This document shows, one piece after another, positions 28,901 to 39,205 of a DNA stretch of 64,000 nucleotides. The stretch's first letter is position 1. Each line of letters starts with the position of its first letter. The position numbers were made by a program, and so were the translations under genes. Below the pieces are notes generated by a model that was not told the DNA's origin, made no database searches, and was given only the letters and a program-made list of their open reading frames with translations. The DNA is from Schizophyllum amplum (Eukaryota > Basidiomycota > Agaricomycetes > Agaricales > Schizophyllaceae), in assembly GCA_007026445.1 (NCBI GenBank), contig VDMD01000039.1:1-64000 (forward strand), in the 5' to 3' direction.

Positions 28901-30552
28901 GCGCCGCCACTGGTGGGCGCTCTAGCAGCGGTGCGCGGAAGGTCCCCGATACGTGGGCACAGGCTATGGCAAGTCCGGACAGAGACAGGTGGCTTGACGC
29001 GCAGTCGGAAGAGTTGAACAGCTTCAAGCTGAACGACGTTGTCGAAGAGGTTCCGATCCCAACAGGGGTCAAGCCCATCACCTCAAAGCATGTCTTCTCC
29101 ATCAAGGAAGATGCGAAGGGCAACATCGAGAGGTACAAGGTGCGCATTGTTGCGCGCGGCTTCACTCAGCGTGAGGGAATCGACTATCAGGACGTCTTCG
29201 CCCCCGTCGCTAGCCTGGAATCCATCCGCATCCTCCTCTGCCTCTGCGTCAAGCTTGGCCTCCTTGCTGACCAGATGGACGTCAACACGGCCTACCTCAA
29301 TGGGGAACTAACGCAGCTGCTCCATATGATGCCTCCCACTGGTGTAGACATCAAGCCCGGACACTGTTGGCGGCTCAAGAAGTCGGTCTGCGGCCTCAAG
29401 CAAGCCGGACGCACATGGAACCAGACCCTCCACCAAAAGCTCGACAACCTCGGCTTTGTGCGTCTCAACTCGGAGACTTGCCTCTATGTCTTCCGGGATG
29501 GCAAGCAGGTCTGCTTCCTCGTGGTATACGTTGACGACCTCCTCCTCGCCGCTACGTCTCGTCCCTTCATGGACCAGATGAAGAAGAAGCTCTCAGCTTG
29601 CTTCAAGATGCGCGACCTAGGGCCCGCCAAGTACCTCCTTGGCATCGAGATCATCCAGCATCCCGGCAAGCGCGCCCTCTCCCTCTCACAGCGCAAGTAC
29701 ATCGACACCGTCCTAGAGCGATACGGCATGTCCGACTGTACGGGAGTTGGGACCCCAATGTCCACAAGCGTGCGCGTTACCGCCGACGATCCTTCGGATA
29801 ACGAGACCCGGACCCACATGTCACTCGCCAAAGGCGGTCCTGTGGTATCCTACCAGAGCGTCGTTGGATCTCTCATGTACGCGATGTTGGGCACCCGCCC
29901 CGACCTGGCATATGTGGTAGGCGTCTTGGGCCGCTACAGCGCAGACCCCAAGGCATGCCATTGGGAGATCGCGAAGCGCGTCCTTCGCTACCTGAAGAAG
30001 ACACGGGACTGGTGCCTCTGCTATGACGGTGCCGACACTGGCATGGACCTCGACTTCCACGGCTACACTGATGCCGACTGGGGCGGCGATCACGACACAT
30101 CCAAGTCCACCTCTGGATTTGTGTTCATCTCCAGCCGTGGCGCGATCGGATGGTCCAGCAAGCGTCAGTCCATGGTCTCCCTCTCCTCCACGGAGTCCGA
30201 GTACATCGGATTAGCGAATGCGGGTCAGCACCTAGCCTGGCTACGCTCCTTCTTCGAGGAACTTGGGCAGCCGCAAAATGGGTCGACGGAGCTCCGGTGT
30301 GATAACCGTGCAGCTATCATCCTCAGCCAGGACCCGCAGTTCCGAGCGCGGACCAAGCACATCCAGCGGAAGTACCACTACATCCGCGATGGGCTTGTGG
30401 CAACGGGCGAGTGCGTGGTGACTTGGTATCCTACCGACGAGATGGTGGCGGACATATTTACCAAGCCCCTTCCTCACGAGAAGCATCTCAAGTTCTGCTT
30501 GGGCATGGGCTTACGGCCAGGCTCGAGTGGGAGTGTCAAAAGTGGTGGGTAG
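25906..30552 (+). CDS. Copia gag-pol polyprotein (1,548 aa)
   Basis: The start is the ATG at 25906 (MTSDTADQSGFLHGPNDWPL); the frame is open 25 codons further upstream but without an ATG. In order from this Met: a UBN2/gag-like region (LWDALTKEFEQTN...) to about residue 230; a Cys/His-poor basic region with serine-aspartate repeats; aspartic protease IMDSGASKT near 357; the GAG-pre-integrase HHCC zinc finger (LHHLMGHTNHE ... FCEPCIMGK); integrase with D (SCDVGGP), D (FRTDGGGEF) and E (QNGIAERMNQ); a proline-rich linker; reverse transcriptase with VARGFTQREGIDYQDVFAPV and YVDDLLLA; and RNase H ending with TKHIQRKYHYIRD. No frameshift between gag and pol, as usual for copia. It ends 16 bases into the right LTR. 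Confidence 0.93.
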   Translation: MTSDTADQSGFLHGPNDWPLWSVRMGDLLNKEDLMGIVDGSEPQTPSITVTTPAGATSPSPGAGTTSSTAPATGTSTDRRNSWQYRNSRALATIRSKLSNSLTLKYRQQKSAKDLWDALTKEFEQTNTAESALGILIKLMRTRLKLPEDGQIGDKTMNAHLQLMRQMIERLDTLKFAINSSLTPLILLASLPDNDEYKILSSTISASATPTNPLTLDGVEAKLRAHATKHEESEDENDEQAHAASAPRVSSSKKSKGKEKAKKQPKGCLWHGPGSFHGTEECHEGKKAIEEAKAKKKKGREKANRAAQRKKGSDSDSDSDSDVDEAHVISTRTYKKISAYVSSDPSPSKRKKATIMDSGASKTMSNLDCYFELGTYRKLESPRDVHLGNDSIVKAIGKGTLRFSARTPDGMRDFEIKDALHVPDLALTLISVPQITKSGMRVVFEGDTCVVRNSSDDVACIAKRKSGLYHVDCQPLGMDEHAAFAMDINRLHHLMGHTNHESLRNMVRHNQLQGVTTLTGVPSFCEPCIMGKMKKLPFKRSTTRATHPLQFVSCDVGGPVSPAGPGGLLYWIVLVCHFSSNVWVIFTHKKSEVLKKLREWRLQRERETGNPIEEWEWLDGWIEFFRTDGGGEFTSKAIEAEFRKHGIIHEKTNPYTPEQNGIAERMNQTLVTRAITNLAASGLPRKYWTYAMQYSADTINISPASRHKGELPRNRLRKVKRPVNLSDLHPFGCPAYPLIDKKLRKGKFADRARRCVFIGYALSEGTKGYKLLEISTGKIFTSRHVKFDDASSAPAELRSEDDDEQWEDFRKHLRPRNISSPPDDDEDDDDAPPPPRPGRVGGPAPPAPESVGDSPPSSRGPSPEPAERAQRRRERTSRIPRLSLPNEVPPPPAPEPGPSRRAGLRTPQERKASKPKDSGYLETRERQQRLQSEQREKRHAQIREREAQLEERRAAREGAPAEPAPPSPPPPEPAEEAPAPELDEESANLSFMEDELFAGAATGGRSSSGARKVPDTWAQAMASPDRDRWLDAQSEELNSFKLNDVVEEVPIPTGVKPITSKHVFSIKEDAKGNIERYKVRIVARGFTQREGIDYQDVFAPVASLESIRILLCLCVKLGLLADQMDVNTAYLNGELTQLLHMMPPTGVDIKPGHCWRLKKSVCGLKQAGRTWNQTLHQKLDNLGFVRLNSETCLYVFRDGKQVCFLVVYVDDLLLAATSRPFMDQMKKKLSACFKMRDLGPAKYLLGIEIIQHPGKRALSLSQRKYIDTVLERYGMSDCTGVGTPMSTSVRVTADDPSDNETRTHMSLAKGGPVVSYQSVVGSLMYAMLGTRPDLAYVVGVLGRYSADPKACHWEIAKRVLRYLKKTRDWCLCYDGADTGMDLDFHGYTDADWGGDHDTSKSTSGFVFISSRGAIGWSSKRQSMVSLSSTESEYIGLANAGQHLAWLRSFFEELGQPQNGSTELRCDNRAAIILSQDPQFRARTKHIQRKYHYIRDGLVATGECVVTWYPTDEMVADIFTKPLPHEKHLKFCLGMGLRPGSSGSVKSGG

Positions 30553-30866
30553 GCGGACGAGCCTGCCTTCAGCCCGACGCACCGTGTCACGTCACACGGT
30601 GCATCTAAGTACCTTGCACCGTCACAATTCCCGATTAGGGAATTCTAACGCTTACTTTTATAGGGGCTCCGCCCTTTTCCGCCCCTCAGTCTTTACCCTC
30701 ACTGCAGGAAGACTGAGGGTGCGTCTTACACTACATTTACTTTATCCTCAGCTAACAGTACCTTAGTCTTACGCGTCCTGCGCATCCTTAGGTACGAATA
30801 CAGTCTTTACCCTCACTGCAGGAAGACTGAGGTCTTACGCGTCCTGCGCATCCTTAGCTCGTGAAA
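30534..30866 (+). repeat. Right LTR of the copia element
   Basis: Preceded by a short purine tract (gagtgggag). The stop codon of gag-pol lies inside it at 30550-30552. No difference from the left LTR was seen. Confidence 0.9.
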
Positions 30867-30871
30867 CGTTC

Positions 30872-31500
30872 GTCGACGAGACAGGCTCCCTCGTTCGTCG
30901 ATGAGATGCGAGACTGGAGGATCACCCCAAAACACCAGGCAGGAGAATTCGACGACGAGACGCCAGGCTGGAGAATTTGATGAAGAGACGCCAGGCTGGA
31001 GCAGTCGACGAGACGCCAAGCAAGAGCATTCGACGACGAGACGCCAGGCGATCGGGTTCGACGACGAGACAGGCGACCTTGTTTTGAAAGACGAGCCCTT
31101 CGAGCGTGTACTCGAGGCCCCTCCGCGTACTCGAACCCTTCGAGCGCGCATTCGAGTCCTTCGAGCCCTTCGGAAGCGTATACGAGTCCTTCGGGCACGT
31201 ACTCCGAGCCCGCGTATCTGAGCCCTTCGAGCACGTACTTGAGCCCTTCGAGCGCATAACGGAGCTCTTGGAGCGGGTACTCGAGCTCTTGGAGCGGATA
31301 CTCGAGGCCATTCGCGTACTCGAGCCCATCCCTCGGAGCACGTACTCACGCTGGCCCGTCGACGCCAAGTGCTTTTGTCGACGCCGAGTGCTTTTGTCGA
31401 CGCGGAGTACTCTTGTCGACGCGAGGTGCTCCTGCCCGCGGGTTGCGGTTGTCGACGCGAGTGCGTGCTCGAGCTCCGAGGGTGTGCAGGGCGTCTGAGC
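30872..31500. repeat. Satellite continued, then Glu/Ser-type short repeats
   Basis: 30872-31080 continues the cgacgagacaggctccctcg-type units of the left arm. From about 31085 the unit changes to gagcccttcgagcgcgtact and relatives, then from 31350 to cttttgtcgacgcgag. No gene recognised. Confidence 0.6.
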
Positions 31501-32731
31501 TGACTAAGACGGCGCACCATGGCTGATCCGGAACGGAGCGCCTGGCTGATCCGAAACGAAGCGCCTGGCTGATTAAGGCGGGGTGTCTTGGCTGGAGTTG
31601 ACGGAGCGTCTTAGCTGGAGTGGACGGAGAGACTTGGCTGGAGTGCCAGACAACGCCTCCCGGCTGTAGTGGAAGGAGAGCCTTGGCCGGAGTGGACGGC
31701 GAGCCCAGGCCGCAGTAGAAGGAGAGCCTTGGCTGAGGCAGGGGCAAAAACGAGGTATGGGGTATTGAGAGCAAAGAAAAACGAGAACGAGAACGAGGGG
31801 AGGTAGAGGTGAAAACAAGGGGGGGACCGAGAACGATGGGAGGGGGGACCGAGAACGAGTGAATGGGGGACCGAGAGAGGGAGGAGCGAGAGCGAGGGGA
31901 GGGAGGAGCAAGAACGAGGGCCGGGGGGAGCAAGATGGGCGCGGGGAGCAAGAAAGAGGGGAGCGGGGGAGCGACAACGAAGGAGGGGGAGCCAACGGAC
32001 GTAGGCGCAAAAACGAGGGGATGTAGGCGGGAAAACGAGGGGCGACGGGAAGGCACGAGAACGAGGGGCGAGGGGAAGGCATGACAAAGGTACAATAAGG
32101 TCAGTGACGGTGATCGAGAATGGACAGCGTTGCATAATCGTGAGTGGAGGTCAGCGTGAATCGTGAGTGAAGGTCAGCGTGAAGGTCAGTGTCGAAAAAG
32201 CAGATGGACGAGAGCACGGACGAACGGCAAAAGAGAACACGGACGAGCGGCGAAGACGAAACATGGACGAGGGGCGAAGAAGACTGACGAGGGGCGAAGA
32301 AGACTGACGAGCGACGAAGAAGAAACACGGACGAGCGACGAAAAAGAACACGGACGAGCGGCGGCGGCGAAGATGCGTGAATTGCATATACACAATATGC
32401 ACCAATTGCATATACTCAATATACACCAATGAATAAGTCTTTGGATACTGAAGACGACGTTCGTCAGCGAGAGCGCAATGAACCGGGGAGGGGAGCGTGC
32501 ACAGGAAGTTAGATAACGTACCACTCTCCGCGCCCTCGCCCTCATCGATTTTCCACGGTACGCGTACCCAGCGATGTCGCACGGTACGCGTACCCAGCGA
32601 TGTTGCACGCACCCGCTTCGTCCCTCCCCCTCACCTCCATCCCCCGTCCCCTCACCTCCATCCCCCCTTCCCCTTCCCCCTACTTCCCCCTCCCCCCCTC
32701 TCCCCCTACCTACTTCCCCCCTTCCCCCTAC
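31501..32731. repeat. Purine-rich low-complexity spacer
   Basis: Units of ggctggagtggacggagagc (31590-31740), then gggaccgagaacgagggga (31790-32080), then gacgagcggcgaagaagaac (32210-32370). A short AT-richer stretch with catatacacaatatgcacc lies near 32390-32430. I see no gene. It is downstream of the PBDC1 stop. Confidence 0.55.
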
Positions 32732-35040
32732 CTACTTCCCCCCCTTCTTCTTCTTCTTCTCCTCCCTCTCCCTCTCCCGCCGCTTCTCCTCCCTCTCCCT
32801 CTCCTTCCTCTTCTCCTCCTTCACCGCCTCCTCCTTCGCCAGGTCCTCCTTCGCGATCTCGTGCGCGGGGTCGTTCAGCCCGAGCCGGTTGCGGGCGATC
32901 TGGGATGGGGGGAGGGGGTCAGTTATGAAGGGGGAGGAGGGGGTGAGTTATAGGTGCAAGGGGGTGAGTGATAGGTGCGAGGGGGAGGGGGTGAGTTGGG
33001 AGCGAGGGGAGGGAACGGGTGAAAGGGGAGGGGTGAGCGAGGGGGTGAGTGATAGGTGCGAGGGGGTGAGTGATAGGTGCGAGGGGGTGAGTGATAGGTG
33101 CGAGGGGGTGAGTTTGAAAGGGTGAGCGCGAGGGAAAAGGAGGGAGGGGGGTGAGCAAAAGGGGAGGGAAGGGGTGAGCAAAAGGGGAGGGGGGGTGAGC
33201 AAAAGGGAAGGGAAAGGGCGAACGGGGAGAGGGGGGGAGCGAAGCGCATGATCATAGTACTGGGATAGTAGGGGTAAGCGGAGGAGAGGGGGGAGGGAAG
33301 ACGAGCAGCGGGAGTAGAGGGACGGCGAAGGAAGACGAGCAGCGGGAGTAGAGGGACGACGAAGGAAGGGAGGGAGGAGGCAGGGCGAGGGCGAGGGGAG
33401 GATGGACGACAAAGGGGGCGAGAGGAATGAAGAAGGGGAGGGGAAGAGGGACGGCGAGGGCGAGGGAAGATGGCGGAAGAGGGGAGAACGCAGAAGATGG
33501 CGGAAGACGGGAGAACGCAGAAGATGGCGGAAGAGGGGAGAACGCAGAAGATGGCGGAAGAGGAGAGAACGCGAAAGACGCGGGGGAGATCCTACGGAGA
33601 GACTCGGAAAAGGAACGCACCTCGAACGCGTAGAACTGCATGCGGGGCACTGCAAAATTGTTCGTCAGCGATCATATTCGTGAGCAATCATATTCGTGAG
33701 CGATCGTATTCCTGAGCGGTCACTTTCGTGCGGGGGTCGCCAGAGCCAGTTCATGCCCGCAATCACAAGCGCCATCCCGCAATCGAAAGCGCCAGCCCGC
33801 ATGGCACGCGAGCGTCAAAGCCAATTCGGGGGAGATGGGTGTGTAAGGTGGCAGACCCGTAACACAGGGGCAGAGGCGACGCGTAACACAGGGGCAGAGG
33901 CGACCCGTAACACAGTGGCAGAGTGGGAGGTGGATGACAGACGTGGGGGGAGGTGGATGACAGACGTGGGAGGTGCGTGGCAGAGGTGCGAGGTGCGTGG
34001 CAGAGGTGCGAGGTGGGTGGCAGGCACGGTGATGCACGGATGGGAAGGATTTTGCGCGGATTGAGGGGTGATGCGGGGATGGGAAGGGTGATGCGGGGAT
34101 GGGAAGGGTGACGCGGGGACGAGAAGTGCGACGCGGGGACGAGGAGGGTGACGCGTGGACGGGAAACACATTGGGCGGGGAGCATGAGTGCATGAATTCG
34201 AGTAATGATGACACAAGTACGAAACCGGACCGCCGGGAAACTGGTACGCGAACACCAGGGGAAGCGAGGCGGCGCAAAGACCGTGGTATGCGACGCGACG
34301 CGAACACTCACCGAAGATGGTTCCGAGTTCGCCGTACTCGCCCTTCGCCTCCGTGCGGATGAGGCAGCCGAAGCTGTGGTCCTTGACCTTCTTTTCGTAG
34401 CTGCGAGGGGTGTCAGTGACGGCTTTTGACGACACGGAGAGGGGCATGAATATTGCGATGGATAGACACGGCGAGAGCCGGCAAGAAGGTGAAGGGGGGA
34501 GAGGACGCGTACAGCTCGACGGGGAAGGGCGAGTCCTGCGTTGCATAGTGGGGTATGATCACCAGGCGGGGAAGTATAGTGCAGGGGCGGGGCATGGACG
34601 GACGTGTGATCGGGGATGCAGCCATGGTATATTCAGGCCGAGCAGTCGCAGTTAGTGCTGACCCCGCGGGGTTCGAAGTAGGAGGAGAAGGGAAGGGACG
34701 GGGGCACGCACCGGTTCATGAAGTCCCTCCAGCGTTTCTTGCCGTCATCGCTCTTGATCCACGCCTCGTCGAGCACGGCGACCTTGTCGTGCGGCGGTTC
34801 AGCCAGTTCGGGAAACGAGCTCATCACGTCCTCGTATATTTCATCGTCGATCGCCGTGAGCCGCAGGTCGCGGGGGTTCACGCGAGCGAGCAGCCGCCAG
34901 TACGTCTGCGCGTGCTCCACGACCTTTACCGCGAATCTGGGCGCATTTTAGTGATTGGCGAGGGTAGAACAGGGTAAGACGCACTGCTTCTCGATCTCAA
35001 CCAGGTTCTGCGCGTTTTCTGGGTCGAACTTGGTCGCCAT
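32732..35040 (-). CDS. PBDC1: PBDC1 family protein (188 aa, five exons, very long introns)
   Basis: Exons (minus): 35040-34985, 34936-34712, 34400-34312, 33649-33621 and 32899-32732; all junctions keep frame. The protein starts MATKFDPENAQNLVEIEKQF and contains AVKVVEHAQTYWRLL, LRLTAIDDEIYEDVMSSFPE, KKRWRDFMNRYEKKVKDHSF, then RTEAKGEYGELGTIF, VPRMQFYAFE and IARNRLGLND. This is the conserved PBDC1/YPL225W fold, reported as a small cytosolic factor acting with newly made eEF1A. The C-terminus is a Lys/Glu-rich tail. Exon 4 is only 29 bp. Introns 2-4 are 311, 662 and 721 bp, against about 50 bp elsewhere in the window, and introns 3 and 4 are packed with minisatellites. The family assignment rests on remembered conserved motifs. 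Confidence 0.88.
32900..33620. repeat. Minisatellites in PBDC1 intron 4
   Basis: A 21 bp unit (gtgagtgataggtgcga plus a G run) repeats in 32945-33120, and a 27 bp unit (agaagatggcggaagagggg...) repeats about four times at 33468-33580. On the transcribed strand these make a long pyrimidine-rich tract. Confidence 0.8.
33650..34311. repeat. Minisatellites in PBDC1 intron 3
   Basis: Three copies of a unit with gacccgtaacacaggggcag (33855-33920), then gaggtgcgtggcagaggtgc units (33970-34020) and gatgcggggatgggaagggt units (34065-34160). The intron still has a gtgagt donor and a ttgcag acceptor. Confidence 0.75.
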
Positions 35041-36150
35041 CGTGGACGAGGAGGGAGAGAGTGATGATCGGGCGCCTGATTCGCGGGGGTGACACGTCGC
35101 CGTGATCTCGCACGTGGTCGTTCCGCGTGACTCTTTCGTCCGCGAAATCGGCCAAGTCTCGCCTTGACATCACAACGACGATGATGGTCATGCTCTCTGT
35201 ACCGCTGTACGGTCTTTCGACGTACGTATCGTAGAAATATACCTCCTCTGACGCCTGAAAGTTTCCTTCACCTGCCAAGAAACGAACACTCGTGCGCGCT
35301 CGGCAGCAAGCCGCCGGCATCTTCTCCACTACATCCCTCTAACGATTAGACTCGCACCGGCCACTGATTGCATACCAGACCTGCAATTTACATTATCCTC
35401 AGCGTCGTTGACTGGGCGCAGCTTGAGGTGCGTACGCTGTCTGTGGACGTCTGCGCACGGCACTAACGTTTATCTCACGCAGAGCATGACCTTTGTATGC
35501 GTGTGCTCTGAACGGCCGTTGCGACGACGACGACGACCTCCGACATCTCAGCTACTGCTACTACCCCTCAGCTATTGCCACTACTAGGCAAACATTGTGG
35601 CAACAGTGCTGTCCGTCAGCTGCGAACGCCAGCGAGGGGCGCCGCGTGACTCTTTCTCGCACCTGAGCGCATTCATCGTGAGCCTCCTCCTCGTGTACAG
35701 TACGTCGATCTCACAGTATCTGTAGCTCTCGACGTTATGTCATGTCCTCAAAGCCTCCATCGTTTCCTCGCCCCCGGTGCGACCTCGTCACCCGTTCTGC
35801 GACCTCGTCACCCGTTCTGCGACCTCGTCACTCGTTCTGCGGCCTCGTCACCCGTTCCTCGCCCCTCCGACCTCTTCGCCCCATCTTCATCGCACCCCTC
35901 CCCTCCCTGCCGCCCTCATCTCGTCTCTTTACTTCATCCCTTTTGTCTCCCTTCGTCTCGTCAAGCGCAGGAGCGCCTTATCTCGTTAAACTCATTCCCC
36001 AATTGAACTCATCCCTCATCATCTCACTGAACTCATCCCTCATCATCTCACTGAACTTGACCCCCGGCGTCCCGTTGAGCTCATCCCCCGGCGTCCCGTT
36101 TTGCTCATCCCCCGGCCTCCCGTCGCGCTCATCCCCACACATCCTATCAT
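35041..36150. other. Region upstream of PBDC1
   Basis: Holds the PBDC1 promoter; the first few hundred bases are not repetitive. At 35779-35870 there are about four copies of a 20 bp unit (gcgacctcgtcacccgttct). No other gene is supported. Confidence 0.5.
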
Positions 36151-37690
36151 GTCGCTCAACGCAGGAGCGCTCTGCCTACCCGTCGATCGCGAGAGCGCTC
36201 TGTCTCCCTGTCGAGCGCGAGAGCGCTCTGTCTCGCCGTCGAACCCGCGGCGCTCTGCCTCCCCGTCGAACTCAGGGGCGCTCTGCCTCCCCGTCGATCG
36301 CGAGAGCGCTGTGCCTCCCCGTCGATCGCAGGAGCGCGTCGTCGTGGAGCGTGCTCAAGAGCCTATCCTCTCGTTGTTGAACTCGGGAGCCTATCCTCTC
36401 GTGGAACTCGAGTGCCTATGCCCTCGAAACTCGGGAGCCTATGCCCTCGACGAACGCGGGAGCCTGTCCTCTCGACGAACTCGGGAGCCTATCCTCTCGT
36501 TGAGCGCTGGGAGCCTGTCCTCTCGTTGAGCGCTGGGGGCCTGTCGTCTCGTGGAACTCGATCGCGCTTCATCTCGTCGTTCTCATACGCGGACGCGAGC
36601 GCTTCGTCTCCTCGAATTCGGCAGAAGCGCTTCGTCTCGTCGAACGCGCGTGTACCAGTCGTCTCGTCGAACGCAAGTACCAGGCGTCCCGTTAAACGCG
36701 GGTACCAGGCGTCTCGTCGAACGCGGGTACCGGACGTCCCGTCGACAAACGCCGGAGTTTCTCATCCGTCTCGGTGTTGACCTCGGAGGAGCGCTTCGTC
36801 CCGTCGAACTCGGCAGTCTTGTCGAACTCGGCAGAAGCGCTTCGTCCCGTTCAACTCGGCAGAAGCGCCTCGACCCACAGTCAACGAGCGCGGCGCTTCC
36901 TTTCACCCTCGAACTCGACCGCGCTTCCTTTCACAGTCAACGAGCGCGGCACCTCGTCCCGTCCAACTCGCCAGAAGTGTCTCGACCTAGCGCCGGAAAC
37001 TAAAGCCTGGCGTCTCGCCGTCGAACTCAGGCGTTGCGTCGTCCCGACGAGCTCAGGCGTGCGTCGTCCCGACGAGCTCACGCGGCGTCACCTCGACGAG
37101 CTCACGCGGCGTCGTCCCGACGAGCTCAGGCGTGCGTCGGCCCGACGAGCTCAGGCGCGCGTCGTCCCGTTGACGATCGCGGGCGCGCTTCGTCCCGACG
37201 AGCTCAGGCGTGCGTCGTCCCGTCAACTTCACGCGGCGTCACCTCGACGAGCTCAGGCGCGCGTCGTCCCGTCGATCTCAGGCGACGTCGTCCGGACGAG
37301 CTCACTGGGCGTGCGTCGTCCCGTCGACGAGGGCGGCGCTTCCTCTCACCCTCGACTCGGGAGCCTGGCGCCTCGTCGAACGCGCGGGTACTAGGCGTCC
37401 CGACGAGCTCAGGCGTGCGTCGTCCGGACGAGCTCAGGCGCGCTGTCTCTCACCGTCGAACTCAGGCGTGCGTCGTCCGGACGAGCTCACTGGGCGTGCG
37501 TTGTCACCGTCAACGAGCGCAGCGCTTCCTCTTGCCGAGCTCAGGCGTGCGTCGTCCCGTCGATCTCGGGCGTGCGTTGTCCCGACGAGCTCAGGCGTGC
37601 GTCGTCCCGACGACGAGGGCGGCGCTTCCTCTCACCCTCGACTCGGGAGCCTGGCGCCTCGTCAAACGCGCGGGTACTAGGCGTCACGAC
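36151..37690. repeat. Degenerate GC-rich satellite (right arm, inverted)
   Basis: Units such as cgtctcgtcgaactcgggag, cttcgtcccgtcgaactcgg and gacgagctcaggcgtgcgtc repeat for 1.5 kb. They are the reverse-complement type of the units at 24788-25498 and 30872-31080. Continuous open frames on the plus strand are repeat by-products. Confidence 0.65.
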
Positions 37691-39205
37691 ACGTCTTCGT
37701 CACTCTCCTTCCGACACCGCCTTCGTCACTCTCCTTCCGAAACCGCCTTCATCACTCCTCTTGATACGCCCTCGTCATCTGGGATCTCACCCGTTTCCCC
37801 CACCCTTCTTCACCTCCATGCATCTGTCCCCCTCTCACGAGCTGGCGATGCCTCGTACGGGGACGAGCTGGCCATGTCTCGGGCGGGGACAAGGTGACCA
37901 TGTCTCGTGCGGCGACAAAAAGGGCGGTGCTGGTTTACTGACAAGCAGGCCAGGACCATTCCGGCGATATCGCGCCCGATGTCGGCGAGGAGGTGATGCC
38001 TTGCTCGTTCAACGAGCAAGAAACCTCAACCGTCGACTGGGGCGGCCTCGTTCGCTAGCGTCGCCCGCAACAGACTCGGACTATGTCGCCGGCCGAGTCC
38101 AGCACGTAATCTGGTTCGGCGCGGACTTGGGCTCTGCCGAGTCGCCGAGGAGCATGCGACGCCTCATTCGTCGGCTAGGGTGATCATGCGGCGAGTTGTT
38201 CTTGTACGAGCAGGCGGCGACGCCTTCTCTGGCGATGCCTCGTTCAAGTTGGGGGACGATCGATCGTCCGACGACGGGTGGTGGTGCAGTATTCGCTCGT
38301 CAACCGGGAGGACGACACCACAATCCGCGGCAACAGGTAGGCGATACCTCGGCCGGCATCAAACAGACGATATCGCATTCATTGACGAGCAGGCGATGCC
38401 TCCCAGAGTCCCAGTCAACCGTCTGAAGGAGCAGGAGAGACCGCGTTCATCGACGCGACGCCTTCAAGCGACAACGCGTTCAGCAACGAAGTCGGCGACA
38501 ACCCCTCTCGCGACGCTGCACGCAACTTGACAGGCGAACATCCGTGGGCGGCCGGTCCCGCGACCGTTCGACCGACGACGGCAGCCTGAGCCAGCGATTT
38601 TCCACTGTAAGGCTTTCCGCTGTCGGTCGTGGGATTGTGAAACGCAGATTTGCCGCGGTAGATCGACAACGGTCGTGGTTACAATCTGGCGATAATCGTC
38701 GGTCGCAAGTTCGCCGTCTGACGGTGCATAGTTGACTCCAGGCTCGCGGTGTATGTACAAGGCGGCGCATTGTTGTCCAAGGACCAAAAGGGATAATTAC
38801 GCGAGAGCACCCTCACTGAACATCAGCTCATTCCTCGCAAACGAGTAAGTTAGAGAAGAAACTGAAACAACTGGTGGTGGAGGTGATATGTAGGAGCCAT
38901 TTGGAAAAGTATTCAAAGAAAAGAGCGAAGCGGAAGACGAGCGTAACCTTCGGAATGGCGGACGAGGCGCAGTGGGAAAGCGCGCATACGTGAGTCCAAT
39001 TCGAGTTCACGGTGGGTGTAAGCCACTATTCGACAGCATACGAGCAAGGCTGAATTGATACGAAGCGGGAGCTTGATCACCGTTGCCGGCCATGGACGTA
39101 TCGTTACGGCCGCCTTCGCGCAAGGCTAACCTGAAGAGAGCAAATACAGATTATGAGGTCTAGTAGATACATACAGCAGCGGAAAATAAAGGAAGTATAC
39201 TCTCT
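37691..39205. other. Spacer downstream of GCN1
   Basis: Short repeats (cgtcactctccttccgacac near 37690-37750, gacgagctggccatgtctcg near 37850-37890) fade into unique sequence. From 38.8 kb the sequence is less GC-rich and probably holds the GCN1 3' untranslated region. No gene recognised. Confidence 0.5.

Larger units (their letters stand above)
25504..30866 (+). mobile_element. Complete Ty1/copia retrotransposon
   Basis: 5,363 bp with 333 bp LTRs that look identical (25504-25836 and 30534-30866), a 5 bp target duplication and a single long gag-pol frame with all expected domains in the copia order. The interior starts with a half-tRNA type primer-binding site. The element looks intact and young, so it may still be active. 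It is inserted in the GC-rich satellite. Confidence 0.92.

Noticed and set aside
31600..33600. Possible CRISPR-like arrays in the 20-27 bp repeats
   Set aside because: Repeats are directly adjacent or degenerate with no unique spacers, and the genome is eukaryotic.
36101..37680. Plus-strand frames of 140-290 codons in the right-arm satellite
   Set aside because: They are translations of short GC-rich repeats (SSRRAQACVV and similar) without conserved domains.
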